Assembly: GCA_028291345.1 (NCBI GenBank) | Contig: JAQGIF010000089.1 | Coordinates: 1 to 45,821 of the forward strand | Reading direction: 5' to 3' | DNA: 45,821 nt | DNA from: Rhodospirillales bacterium | Lineage (GTDB): Bacteria > Pseudomonadota > Alphaproteobacteria > BOG-932 > Roseiterribacteraceae | In this document: one piece after another, positions 8,256-17,003 of the stretch | How positions within the stretch are numbered: position 1 is the stretch's first letter | Layout: every line of letters begins with the position of its first letter | The notes under the pieces: model-generated | What the model saw: only the letters and a program-made list of their open reading frames with translations | Told to the model about the DNA's origin: nothing | Databases searched by the model: none | Translations under genes and position numbers: made by a program

Positions 8256-9665
8256 ATGAACATCAGGCAGAAAGTCGTCCTCTACAATCCCGCCGCGGTC
8301 TTTCACACCATGCCGCTCGGGTTGCTCGCCATCGGTTCGAATCTCGACCCTGCGCGGTTCGACGTCCGCATCATCGATGCGCGCATCGAACCCCACCCTT
8401 TGTTGGCGGTGGTGCGGGAAGCCGAAGACGCCATCTGCTTCGGCGTGACGATGCTGACCGGCCGTCCTTTGGGCGATGCCTTGGCCGTGCTGCGCGCGGT
8501 GAAGCGCGCTTATCCAGCGCTTCCAACGATCGCCGGCGGTTGGCATCCCTCGCTGTTTCCCGTCGAGACGCTGGAAGAAGCCAGCATCGACATAGTTGTA
8601 TCGGGGCAAGGCGAACGTTCTTTTGCCGAGCTGGTTGAGCGGCTGTCGCGAGGCGAGACAGTCGAGGGCGTGGCGGGCACGATCTATCGCGACGGCGATA
8701 GGATTGTGAAGAACAAGCCGCGCGCGCTTGAAAGTCTTGATGCCTTCACGCCTCCCAACTTCGATCTCATTCCGGTTGAGCGGTATTTCGCCTTCAAGAA
8801 ACGCCGGCAGCTTGATTATATCACCTCCATAGGATGCAATTTCCGTTGCGCTTTCTGCGCTGACCCGTTCGTCTACGGCCGCGATTGGAAAGCGGCTTCC
8901 GCAGTTCGGCTTGGCGAGCAGATCGAGACGCTGTGGCGACGCTATCGATTCACCGACCTTAATTTTCAGGACGAGACCTATTTCACCCATCGCGACCGTG
9001 TCGCCGAGATTTGTGAGGAGTTTCTGCGTCGGGGGCTCGAGTTCACCTGGGCGGGAACGTTGCGCGCGGATCAGGGCGTGCGTCTGCCGGACGATGTTTG
9101 GCGGCTCTGCGTGCAATCCGGCTTGCGACGTGTGCTCGTCGGCGTGGAAACCGGATCGCACAAGATGATGGAACGAATACGTAAGGATACCACCGTGGAT
9201 GCGGTGCTTGAAACCGCTGCCAAGTGCCGCGAACACGACATTGCCGTGATCTTCTCCTTCATCGTGGGCTTTCCGGACGAAACGGAAGAGGAAGTTGAGG
9301 CGACCCTTGGCCTCATCAAGACACTGCGTGCCATGAGCACCAAATTTGAAACGCCGCTGTTCTATTATAAGCCTTATCCGGGTTCGTCGCTGGCGACGAA
9401 AGTTGCCGAAGAGATGCCCGGGACTTTGGAGGAATGGGCTCAGTTCGACTACGTTGCGGGGGCGGCGGGTGGATGGGTCTCGTCTGCGCTGCGCCGCCGG
9501 ATCGAACGGTTTAAATTCTATAACCGCTATGCCACGGGACTGGAGCAGGGTTCGGGCCATCCTTTGCACCGCATGGCGCGCTGGCGCATCAGCAATGACT
9601 TCTATGCGGCACCGATCGAAAAGTTCGTGGTCCAGCATTTTCGGCATGAGCAGTCCCTATCGTAG
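8256..9665 (+). CDS. B12-binding-type radical SAM enzyme
   Basis: This 469-residue protein has the two-part build of cobalamin-binding radical SAM enzymes. Residues about 1-150 are a Rossmann-like B12-binding-type domain with the IAGGWHPSL strand/turn and VVSGQGERSF. The radical SAM domain has the cluster motif CNFRCAFC (Cys194, Cys198, Cys201), followed by ESGSHK-like VGVETGSHKM and IVGFPDETEEEV. The classical DxHxxG cobalamin-ligand motif is not seen, so B12 may bind base-off without a His ligand, or the domain may be vestigial. The family does methylations, ring formations and other radical reactions on unactivated carbons. It is separated from the other three similar genes by about 15 kb, sits alone between glycosyltransferases and converges with the GT4 gene (9-base overlap). 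The substrate is unknown, perhaps a sugar or lipid. Confidence 0.85.
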   Translation: MNIRQKVVLYNPAAVFHTMPLGLLAIGSNLDPARFDVRIIDARIEPHPLLAVVREAEDAICFGVTMLTGRPLGDALAVLRAVKRAYPALPTIAGGWHPSLFPVETLEEASIDIVVSGQGERSFAELVERLSRGETVEGVAGTIYRDGDRIVKNKPRALESLDAFTPPNFDLIPVERYFAFKKRRQLDYITSIGCNFRCAFCADPFVYGRDWKAASAVRLGEQIETLWRRYRFTDLNFQDETYFTHRDRVAEICEEFLRRGLEFTWAGTLRADQGVRLPDDVWRLCVQSGLRRVLVGVETGSHKMMERIRKDTTVDAVLETAAKCREHDIAVIFSFIVGFPDETEEEVEATLGLIKTLRAMSTKFETPLFYYKPYPGSSLATKVAEEMPGTLEEWAQFDYVAGAAGGWVSSALRRRIERFKFYNRYATGLEQGSGHPLHRMARWRISNDFYAAPIEKFVVQHFRHEQSLS

Positions 9666-10931
9666 AGCTTGTTCGGCGCTCGACAGCATTGCCTCCGCGG
9701 GAAGCAAGTGGGATGACTCCGCGCCAAAAAATATGGGGTGCATTGCTCTTTCCCACGCCCGTTCAAAATGGTCCGGCGAAAGGGCTCTCCGAACGAATGC
9801 ATTTCCGCTTCGTGCGGCTTGCACCCATGTTTCATAATAGGCGGACGGCTGGGTCAGGAATGGTGCCCATTCGTCTTCCGGCAATACCAGGGGGTAGTTT
9901 GTAATCCCAAGTCCTTCCAGGGCGGAATCGTTTCCGAGCACAGGGCATCCCCACGCCCACGCTTCCGCGACTTTGGTTTTGATGCCACCGGTTACCAGCG
10001 CCGGGACAAGGGAAATGCTGCCCGCCTGATAAACTTGCGAGAGGTCTTCGACGACTCCGTGCCAGTGCACGCCAGCGACATCCGCTGCCGGCCGGTTTTG
10101 CCGGCCATAAATGTGGAGCTGCGCCATGGGTCGTAGAGTGCGCCACGCTTTCAGCAGATAATCGATTGCGGTCCTGTTCTGCAGCTGATCGTCGCTACCG
10201 ATGAATATGAAGCGCAAAGACGGCGCGGAGCGCCAAGGCGCAGCCTGGACCGCGAACGCTGGGGAAATGGCATGCAGCAATTTTGTTGTGTTTACCTTCG
10301 TGCGTTGGTGGAGCATCTGCCGCTCGACGGTGGACAGCAGAATGGTGACACTGGAGGCTGCGACCACTTCATCTTCGGCGGCCGGCAGGGTCGCGGTTTC
10401 ATAGGCTGTTATCAGCCGGGCGAGCGGCCCTTCCGCGAGAAAACGGAGCCAGCGTGGGAGATGCGGTCCGACATGGCCGACGAGAAGCGGCAGCCGGTTG
10501 CGCGATAGATATGCGGTCCGGCGCGACATCAAGTCATCGAAATCCGTCACCACATGCAGATCGGGCAGGGCGCGTCTGAGCGAGCGCAGCAAGGACTGGC
10601 ATCGCACCGTATCGAGATAGACGGCATCGCAGCCGCACTGTCTGATTTGCTCAGTAAGACGAGCGCATTCGCGCGGTGAAGCATAGAGGAGGCATTGCAG
10701 TGGAACTGGCTGCCAGAGCGCCAGGCTCCGTAGCCAGCAAAGGAGAGTACCTGCCACATCCCATATTCCGCCCGCTTCCATCACAGAGCGCAGCCGCAGG
10801 ACGTCCACGGCATGATTGCGACGCAATGTCCGGATGATATGCGACAGGATTGGTGTGCGGCCATTGTGTTGCGTAAGATCGCGGGTCAACACGAAGGCAA
10901 TTCGAATAGGAGCTCCATAAGCAGGGTTCAT
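9657..10931 (-). CDS. Group 1 (GT4-like) glycosyltransferase
   Basis: The 424-residue product begins with a GT-B N-terminal Rossmann strand (IRIAFVLTRDLT) and an N-terminal acceptor domain containing VVTDFDDLMSRR. The C-terminal donor domain has RFIFIGSDDQLQN, HWHGVVEDL and the nucleotide-sugar signature GGIKTKVAEAWAWGCPVL, the position of the E-x7-E motif of group 1 transferases. The TDFDDLMS segment with its early ISPAFAV is typical of enzymes transferring to lipid-linked glycans. It is a single gene on the minus strand that overlaps the end of the radical SAM gene by nine bases. It likely adds one sugar of the repeat unit. The sugar cannot be told from sequence. Confidence 0.8.
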   Translation of the reverse strand: MNPAYGAPIRIAFVLTRDLTQHNGRTPILSHIIRTLRRNHAVDVLRLRSVMEAGGIWDVAGTLLCWLRSLALWQPVPLQCLLYASPRECARLTEQIRQCGCDAVYLDTVRCQSLLRSLRRALPDLHVVTDFDDLMSRRTAYLSRNRLPLLVGHVGPHLPRWLRFLAEGPLARLITAYETATLPAAEDEVVAASSVTILLSTVERQMLHQRTKVNTTKLLHAISPAFAVQAAPWRSAPSLRFIFIGSDDQLQNRTAIDYLLKAWRTLRPMAQLHIYGRQNRPAADVAGVHWHGVVEDLSQVYQAGSISLVPALVTGGIKTKVAEAWAWGCPVLGNDSALEGLGITNYPLVLPEDEWAPFLTQPSAYYETWVQAARSGNAFVRRALSPDHFERAWERAMHPIFFGAESSHLLPAEAMLSSAEQALR

Positions 10932-11172
10932 GCAACACCCGATGAAGAGTCGGGGCGCGCCGCCGTGAACGACCGCGCTCCATTAACTCGAACTGATCGA
11001 TCCTTGTCCCTGACGCGAAATGCATCGCGCTGCCGGCAGAGCTGAAGCGGTCTGCCTCAGGCGCCTACCGGATCACCCTAGACGCATCTTTTAGACGGTA
11101 GAGGGCGCCGCTATATTCCCTTCGGTCGCATTCGGGTGAGCGAAAGGTTGCTTGCCGCAGGCTGCGGCCGCC

Positions 11173-11570
11173 GGTTCATGGCGAAGCACAGAAGAGCGGA
11201 TCCAAAAGCCGGATCCGCGAAAACTGTCCCGTGCCAGCCCGCGGAAAATCCGGCGAATGAAGAAGAAAGCGGAGATAACAAAGCCGGTCAGCCCGGTCTC
11301 GGATAGAAGCCGAAGATTGAGGTTTTCGGCATTTCCTTTTTCCGGCGAATTCGCGTCGAGCCAACCGACACCCTCCTTGGCGGCCTGTGTGAAAAGCTGC
11401 GTCGCGACCGCCCACTCCGGCGCGTATTTGCCAAAATAACGATAATTGTTGCCGAGCGAGACTCCGAACGCAGTATAATCCGGCCACATCCCGGCCGGGC
11501 GAGGGCAAGGACGTTGGTCGCGCCCGTCGCTAAGTCCTGGGTGGTGGCACTAAGAGCTTCGTACAAGGAA
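11173..11570 (-). pseudogene. Decayed partial copy of the Wzy polymerase gene
   Basis: This stretch is a damaged duplicate of the 3' third of the intact Wzy-type gene at 14112-15590. Both copies carry FGVSLGNNYRYFGKYAPEWA, EGVGWLD.NSPEKGNA and RLLSETGL. At DNA level there are several identical runs of 20-30 bases, for example 11409-11438 matching 14457-14486. The relic has lost about 30 bases near 11490, which shifts the reading frame so that the upstream part (DLATGATNVLALA) lies in another frame, and about 70 bases near 11205, which removes the last membrane helix. It has no start region. The region from 10932 to 11172 and from 11571 to 11744 around it holds no gene that I can see. Confidence 0.85.
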
Positions 11571-11744
11571 TTTCACCCGCAGGCGGAATAATCGCAGCTA
11601 CTACCACGTCAAAAACACGGAAGGCGACCTCAAGGGAGTAGGACATGATAGAACTTGGTCCGGGGACCGCGTTCTAGCCACGTTGGTGAATTGGGAAACC
11701 CAAGCAGCCGATTTAGGGCACGCATGGGCCGATGAGGTGGACCA

Positions 11745-12692
11745 GTGAGACCCTTCCTCAACCACGTCCTTCGCGCCGTCGATCCGCCGCTCGCGCTTAT
11801 TGCCACCTTGCTCGGGCCGCTCCTCTATGTCGGCGCCCGCCTGCGCTGGTACACGCCGTTGACGCGCGCTGCCCTCAACCGGTTCGGCGTGGGCCTCATA
11901 CGGCATCATTATTCCGAGCCGATCGTCACCCGTGATGATCTGCACAAGCCGCTGCGGGAGAGACGCGACCTGCTTGGTATCGATTTGAGCATCGGAGACC
12001 AGATCGCGCTCGCGGCGCGGCTCGATTATGCCGAGGAATTGCTTGCGTTTCCGCTCGAAAAGCCCTCCGAGACGGAATTCGGCTTTCACAACGGCTATTA
12101 TGAGGCCGGCGATGCGGAAATGCTTTACGATTTCATGCGCTTCTTCAAGCCACGCCGCCTGCTCGAGGTGGGTTGTGGCCAATCGACCCTCATCGCGCGG
12201 CAGGCGATCGCCAAGAACAAAGCCGAGGACTCCGCTTATACCTGCGAGCATATCTGCATCGAGCCTTATGAGCGGCCCTGGCTCGAAAAGCTCGGCATCG
12301 AGATCGTGCGGCAGAAGGTGGAGTTGTGCCCCGTGGCGCTGTTTGAAAGCCTCGGAGAGAACGATATTCTTTTTATCGATTCCTCCCATGTGCTGCGGCC
12401 GCAAGGAGATGTGTCCCATCTCTATCTTTCGGTTCTGCCGCGGCTGAGTCCCGGCGTCATCATCCATGTGCATGACGTGTTCACGCCGCGCGACTATCTG
12501 GAGCAATGGGTGGAAGAGGGGCGGCTTTGGAACGAGCAATATGTTCTCGAGGCCTTTCTCAGCTGCAACGACCAATTCCGGGTTGTCATGGCACTCAACA
12601 TGATGGCGACCGACCATCGCGAGGCGCTCGCGCGCGCCTGTCCCGTGTTGATGCGGGAGCCGCAGCACGAGCCCGGTGCGTTCTGGTTTTGA
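11745..12692 (+). CDS. Class I SAM-dependent methyltransferase, membrane-anchored
   Basis: The 315-residue protein starts with a hydrophobic segment (about residues 15-32) that may anchor it to the membrane. A Rossmann methyltransferase follows, with the SAM loop LLEVGCGQST (about 138-147), CIEPYERPWL and ILFIDSSHVL, then IIHVHDVFTP. The paired acidic/His positions (DSSH, HVHD) are like those of metal-assisted Methyltransf_24 enzymes often found in glycan clusters. Translation probably begins at the GTG at 11745, preceded by GATGAGGTGG. It sits between the Wzy relic and the SPASM-like radical SAM gene, which faces it. An O-methylation of a sugar or lipid carrier is plausible but unproven. Confidence 0.8.
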   Translation: MRPFLNHVLRAVDPPLALIATLLGPLLYVGARLRWYTPLTRAALNRFGVGLIRHHYSEPIVTRDDLHKPLRERRDLLGIDLSIGDQIALAARLDYAEELLAFPLEKPSETEFGFHNGYYEAGDAEMLYDFMRFFKPRRLLEVGCGQSTLIARQAIAKNKAEDSAYTCEHICIEPYERPWLEKLGIEIVRQKVELCPVALFESLGENDILFIDSSHVLRPQGDVSHLYLSVLPRLSPGVIIHVHDVFTPRDYLEQWVEEGRLWNEQYVLEAFLSCNDQFRVVMALNMMATDHREALARACPVLMREPQHEPGAFWF

Positions 12693-12744
12693 CGGGTGCG
12701 TTAGGATTAGGAATTCGAAGATAGAACGAGAAGGCGTGCAGTCA

Positions 12745-13899
12745 TTAGAGTTCACGAGATCGACGCGCCGATAAATGACTTCTGCCTGCTTTCCTCCGAC
12801 CCCTTTCTTCTCCTGCACCGCCAAACCCGCCGCAGCATCGGCTGCAAGCAGGAAGCAGTCCGCCTGCCCGGTGTAAAGTGCCCCTCAGCGTCGCGAGATT
12901 TTCATGATTCCAGATGTCTTTCAGACGTATATTTCGAATATTGGCGATAGGAAACCGGTAGCACCGCCCATGAACGGGGATCGCCTCGCCGTCGGAATCG
13001 ATCATGAGAATGCGGTTGACGTCATTGCACCGTCGTCCGACGAAAATCTCCGGCTGCCGATAATAGACGGCAAGGTCGTCAAATTTTGTCAGGGAAGGGT
13101 GAATCGTTACGGGAAACGGATATTCCGACGCCGCGATCTCCATCAACTCGCTGGAAAGAAGCTCAAGGGCGATCTTCTCAGGATTTGACTCAAAAACGTT
13201 GGACGGCGTTGCGGGCAGAATTTCGTCATAAATTTTGTTGTGCGTTTCGGCCTGGGCGCCGGTGACGAAATTGTTGTGCAGTAAACCGACCCGCTTCAAC
13301 GGTAAGCGGCTCATATCACCCAGAAATTGTTTGAGAGTTCCAACATTCCATTCCGTGATTGTGCAGTAAACCGAAATTCTCGGGCCGTGGGACTTGGCTG
13401 AGATCGTTTCGATTCCCGCGACAGCCAGGGCGTAGCTTCCTGCGCGGCGGCGAATTCGGTCATGTGTTGCTTCTGGCCCATCCAGAGAAACGGAGAGTTC
13501 ACGGCAGCCACCCGATACCAGCTCATCGGCTCGGCGCGACAGCAGCAATCCATTTGTTGTGACCGTGGCGTAAAGTCCAAGCGCGTGACAGTATGCGAGT
13601 GCCTCGCCCAATGGCTGCCACGCTAAAGGTTCGGTAAACGCGAACGCCAGATGCGCGCTGGGGCAGAATCCCAAGACTTCGTCGGCGATGTGCCGGAAGA
13701 GATCCATCGGCATGGATTTTGTCTTGGCGCCCACCAGGTTGGCGCCAAAATTAGTCTCATTATTTCCCGTGCCCACGTCGCACATGACGCAATGCAGGTT
13801 GCAGAAGTTATTGACGCCGAGAACGATATTCTTCGGCCCGAAGGCGAGATGACCCGGCCAAAGCTGTTCATTTGCCCTGCGAAGGTAATTGGTTATCAC
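12745..13899 (-). CDS. Radical SAM protein with SPASM-like C-terminus
   Basis: The 384-residue product has the radical SAM cluster motif CNLHCVMC (Cys33, Cys37, Cys40), then TVTTNGLLL and LSVSLDGPEATHD. Its C-terminus is Cys-rich: GRRCND, HGRCYRF and PACSRCCGGFG, in the place of the SPASM auxiliary-cluster domain, together with the IRNIRLKDIWNHE element. Unlike the other radical SAM proteins in the window it has no B12-type domain. SPASM-like enzymes modify peptides or oxidise sugars and alcohols. In a glycan locus an oxidation or epimerisation of a sugar, or a modification of an amino-sugar intermediate, is conceivable. The basic tail after the last Cys pair (to the stop at 12745) looks unconserved. 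Confidence 0.8.
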   Translation of the reverse strand: MITNYLRRANEQLWPGHLAFGPKNIVLGVNNFCNLHCVMCDVGTGNNETNFGANLVGAKTKSMPMDLFRHIADEVLGFCPSAHLAFAFTEPLAWQPLGEALAYCHALGLYATVTTNGLLLSRRADELVSGGCRELSVSLDGPEATHDRIRRRAGSYALAVAGIETISAKSHGPRISVYCTITEWNVGTLKQFLGDMSRLPLKRVGLLHNNFVTGAQAETHNKIYDEILPATPSNVFESNPEKIALELLSSELMEIAASEYPFPVTIHPSLTKFDDLAVYYRQPEIFVGRRCNDVNRILMIDSDGEAIPVHGRCYRFPIANIRNIRLKDIWNHENLATLRGTLHRAGGLLPACSRCCGGFGGAGEERGRRKAGRSHLSARRSREL

Positions 13900-13926
13900 C
13901 CAGTCACCTCAGACCGATGCAGTCTA

Positions 13927-13940
13927 CCCGCGATCGCGGG
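13927..13940. promoter_or_regulatory. Perfect 14-base palindrome upstream of the SPASM-like gene
   Basis: CCCGCGATCGCGGG is a perfect dyad 28 bases upstream of the radical SAM start at 13899. It could be an operator or form a hairpin in the leader, but such GC palindromes also arise by chance in this genome. Confidence 0.3.
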
Positions 13941-13982
13941 CGGCGCCGAGATTGGGGCCGTATGGGTTTGACGTTGGCAGCG

Positions 13983-14066
13983 AACCGGTTATTCCCTGTC
14001 CAAGGCTATCGACGATAAGATTTTGGCGGCATTAAGACATAAGGTGACGAAGCGTAACCGGTTATT
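13983..14066. repeat. Two copies of AACCGGTTATT
   Basis: The 11-base string AACCGGTTATT, containing the palindrome AACCGGTT, occurs at 13983-13993 and again at 14056-14066, in the gap between the SPASM-like radical SAM gene and the Wzy gene. Spacing is 73 bases, about seven helical turns, so both sites lie on one DNA face. A regulator site is possible. Confidence 0.35.
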
Positions 14067-14111
14067 TCCGCGAGGCGGGTTGGGCGAACCGTGTTCTGGC
14101 GCGAACGGCGA

Positions 14112-15590
14112 TTACTGCTCCCGCGCAGCAGCCCCTTTCACCGGCGGTAAATGGTTCATGGCGAAGCACAGAACGAGCGGAATCCAGAGGCTGGCATCAA
14201 CGAATGTGTCCTGATTGAGAAGGCCGAACCCCAGTGCCACGGCGCTCGTCAATCGAAAGTAGGCATGATAGCTGTCGCGGGCCGGCCTGAGAAAGATCTG
14301 GCGGATGAAAAAGAGCCCGAAGATCGCGAAGCCGACGAGGCCGGTTTCCGACAGAAGCCGAAGAAAGAAATTCTTGGCATTTCCCTTTTCCGGCGAATTT
14401 GGGTCCAGCCAACCGACACCCTCCTTGGAGCCCTGTGTGAAAAGCTGCGTCGTGAACGCCCACTCCGGCGCGTATTTGCCAAAATACCGATAATTGTTGC
14501 CGAGCGAGACGCCGAACAAGGGATGGTCCAGCCACATGCGGGCTGCGGCCTCGGCCGCGGCAACACGCCCCGCCAGCGCTAGGACGTCGGTGACCCCCGT
14601 CGCCAGGTCCGCACTTCCTGCATTCAGATCAGCGGATTCGGTGAGATAGGAAAGAGGACCGACTACATAGGTCGCACCTGCACCCGCACCACTGCCCAAG
14701 CCACTCATGGCGACGAGGCCCCCGCAGCCCGCCATGAGTACAAAGAGGAAGGTTGCTGCGGCAACAATCCGGCCGCGCCAGGCCGCCATCAGGGCGCTTA
14801 TCAAGAGCATCGCGACGATGCACACTAGCCCAAAGCGCGATCCCGCGCATAAAAGTCCCACCACCGCAATAGCAAATCCCGCAACCAGACGGACCGTTTG
14901 TCCCTTGGTTGCAGTGGCTTCCACAAAGTCTTGCCGGGAAATGCTACGCGCGATGAGGGCTGGCATCAGCAAGATAATAATCTGGGTTGCCAGCCATGAC
15001 GGCTCAAATGTCATGCCTTGGGCGCGGCTCACCAGCCCGTCATAATGCACCGCGAACAAATCGGTAATCGCCTGCACGACTCGCAGCATCTCACCGTGTT
15101 CCACGATCGCCATGACCTGGATCACGGCGAAGGCGATAGAGAAGGTCATGCCGATGAATAGGTAGCGGATTGTACACCGGATATCCGCTACCGTTCTAAT
15201 CTGCAGACGCGCCACGACATAAAATGCGAGCCCCACTGCCCAGGTCAGCAGGGCACGAAGGAAGCTGCCGAGCGGCGTCTGCCCCTTGAAGGGGTCCGGC
15301 GATAGGGACGAGACCTCCGCCAGCCCGCACACCACGACATACACAGTGAACATTGATAGTACAACGAAGCCCTCACCGTCCAGCTTGGGCCGCTGTCGCA
15401 GGAATATCATCCGGAATGCTGCCAGGAGAAGCAGCAGGGCCGTAGGGACAATCGCCAGAGGACGAGCCAGTGTTCCCGAGCCGAACGGCAGGAGCGGCGT
15501 CGCCGATACGGGCACAAGAAGGAGCAGGCACAGCCAGAGTATCTTCTCGCAGTATGCAAGGCCATCGGTAGCTGTTCGGGGTGTGTTCAT
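14112..15590 (-). CDS. Wzy-type polymerase / O-antigen ligase family protein
   Basis: This 492-residue, very hydrophobic protein has about eleven to twelve predicted membrane helices and a large periplasmic loop around residues 330-420 (GVSLGNNYRYFGKYAPEW). It also has the CAGSRFGL element (about 250) seen in O-antigen ligase/polymerase (Wzy_C/WaaL-type) proteins. In a locus with Wzx and Wzz homologues, polymerisation of lipid-linked repeat units in the periplasm is the expected job. It starts with ATG at 15590, only three bases after the stop of the flippase gene at 15594, so the two are translationally coupled. A decayed copy of its 3' third lies at 11173-11570 in the same orientation. Ligase and polymerase cannot be told apart by sequence alone. 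Confidence 0.8.
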   Translation of the reverse strand: MNTPRTATDGLAYCEKILWLCLLLLVPVSATPLLPFGSGTLARPLAIVPTALLLLLAAFRMIFLRQRPKLDGEGFVVLSMFTVYVVVCGLAEVSSLSPDPFKGQTPLGSFLRALLTWAVGLAFYVVARLQIRTVADIRCTIRYLFIGMTFSIAFAVIQVMAIVEHGEMLRVVQAITDLFAVHYDGLVSRAQGMTFEPSWLATQIIILLMPALIARSISRQDFVEATATKGQTVRLVAGFAIAVVGLLCAGSRFGLVCIVAMLLISALMAAWRGRIVAAATFLFVLMAGCGGLVAMSGLGSGAGAGATYVVGPLSYLTESADLNAGSADLATGVTDVLALAGRVAAAEAAARMWLDHPLFGVSLGNNYRYFGKYAPEWAFTTQLFTQGSKEGVGWLDPNSPEKGNAKNFFLRLLSETGLVGFAIFGLFFIRQIFLRPARDSYHAYFRLTSAVALGFGLLNQDTFVDASLWIPLVLCFAMNHLPPVKGAAAREQ

Positions 15591-15593
15591 AGT

Positions 15594-16844
15594 TCAGGAT
15601 GCCGCTACGGCGCTTGCGGTCGTCATCGTCGATGCTCGCAAGCGCAACACGAAATGAAATCCGACGCTCGCGCGCAAGAGTCCCGCCAGGAGCGATGCAA
15701 CGCACGCCCCCGACACGCCGTAGTGCCAGGTTAGCCAACTGCCGAGCGTTAGTCCGAACATTGCAGGATAAAGCTGCATCTTGAACACCGCGCGGCTTGC
15801 CCGATATCCGCGCAGCACGGCGCCGAAAATGTAGGAGCCGAGATAGCTGGCATAGGCGGCGACCAGTATCCGCAGGGCGTCGGGATAAACGGCGTAAGGC
15901 GTGGCCTTGCCATAGAAGGTTCGCAATGCTTCTTCTGGAAAAGCCAGGATGAGGAGGAAAAACGGCGCGATTAATGTGCCGCAAAGGAAACTCCGGCGCC
16001 CGACCAGTTGCAGCAGATCCGAAAAGGTCAGCCTATCGCGCGTCCGCGCGACTTCTGGCACCAGGATATTTTCTATGCCAACGATGACGGGACTTGAGAT
16101 TGCCACGACGTTTGCCAGTGCCACCAGCACGGCTGCTCCGCCGGGATTCTGGTGCCACGCCAGCACCCACAGGAACCACTGCGTCGAAAGGGCCGCAAGC
16201 AGATTGGCACCCAGGACGGGTGCGCCCATATGCCAGTGCCTGGCGAGTTCCATACCGAGGTTTGCCCCCGCCGAACCGACGCTTTGCCAAATTTGCAGCG
16301 CTAGCGGAAGGATTGCTATGAGGGAGGTTGCCGCGATCAATAGGAAGACGCCCCCGATGGTGAGACGGGAGGCGAGGACCAGCGCCGCTACAAAAGTCCC
16401 GAAATACCGAACGAGATCGAGCGCGATAGCTGCTGGATATCGGGCGCGTGCGAGCATGCCGCGCCGGAATATTTCCTGCAGCTGCCAGGACAGAAGAGCA
16501 AAAAATGTAATCGGCAGAAGATCGAAATGGGCGACACTGAACATGCCCGCACCAAGCAATGGAAGGAAGGCCAATGCGCAGATCGGAGTCAGCATTGCCG
16601 CAACGCAGAGAAGATGACGGTGATGCAGAGGGTTCGCCGCCGCGCTCCGCACGGACAGGGGATAGGTGATGAGTGCCTGATGGAGCGTATTGAAGAACAG
16701 GATGAACGAAAGCGCGATGGAAAAGGCACCATAATCGGCTGCCGGCAAGGCGCGCGCCAGGGTCACGTTCAGCGCGAAATTTCCGAAGCTTACGATGCCC
16801 TGATCGGCAAATCCGCCGGCAAGACCTAGCTCCCACCTTTTCAC
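15594..16844 (-). CDS. Wzx-like polysaccharide flippase
   Basis: The 416-residue product is almost wholly membrane helices (about 12) and starts with the flippase-typical segment GFADQGIVSFGNFALNVTLAR, then DYGAFSIALSF. Such MOP-superfamily proteins move undecaprenyl-linked repeat units across the inner membrane. The start codon is a GTG at 16844. It is the first gene of the minus-strand pair with the Wzy gene and faces the divergent Wzz-type gene across 159 bases. This arrangement is standard for Wzx/Wzy-dependent capsule or EPS loci. Confidence 0.8.
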   Translation of the reverse strand: MKRWELGLAGGFADQGIVSFGNFALNVTLARALPAADYGAFSIALSFILFFNTLHQALITYPLSVRSAAANPLHHRHLLCVAAMLTPICALAFLPLLGAGMFSVAHFDLLPITFFALLSWQLQEIFRRGMLARARYPAAIALDLVRYFGTFVAALVLASRLTIGGVFLLIAATSLIAILPLALQIWQSVGSAGANLGMELARHWHMGAPVLGANLLAALSTQWFLWVLAWHQNPGGAAVLVALANVVAISSPVIVGIENILVPEVARTRDRLTFSDLLQLVGRRSFLCGTLIAPFFLLILAFPEEALRTFYGKATPYAVYPDALRILVAAYASYLGSYIFGAVLRGYRASRAVFKMQLYPAMFGLTLGSWLTWHYGVSGACVASLLAGLLRASVGFHFVLRLRASTMTTASAVAAS

Positions 16845-17003
16845 CTTGCACCCGATGCTGCGGTCGGCCCTCGACCATGATTTACAAGGCAGCTTGGTCC
16901 GATCGGGCAGCCTCTGAAAAGGATTTTATTTTTTTCCGCCGCGGGAATATCGCGCCGCCGAGAAGCGTCCTCCTTAAAGGCTGTTTGGAGATGGGCGGAA
17001 CGG
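16845..17003. promoter_or_regulatory. Divergent promoter region of the export genes
   Basis: These 159 bases separate the Wzx-Wzy pair (minus) from the Wzz-to-export operon (plus). It contains an A/T-rich tract (about 16918-16933) amid GC-rich DNA, likely part of one of the promoters. The two operons together make up the assembly machinery, so shared control is plausible. Confidence 0.4.

Noticed and set aside
8238-9647. Long open frame antisense to the first radical SAM gene
   Set aside because: It mirrors the radical SAM coding frame exactly, as expected in GC-rich DNA, and its protein shows no motif. The plus-strand frame has the CxxxCxxC motif and a ribosome site.
11601-12824. Open frame of about 400 codons antisense to the SAM methyltransferase at 11745
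   Set aside because: It crosses the methyltransferase and the gap with no motif. The plus-strand protein has clear SAM-binding loops.
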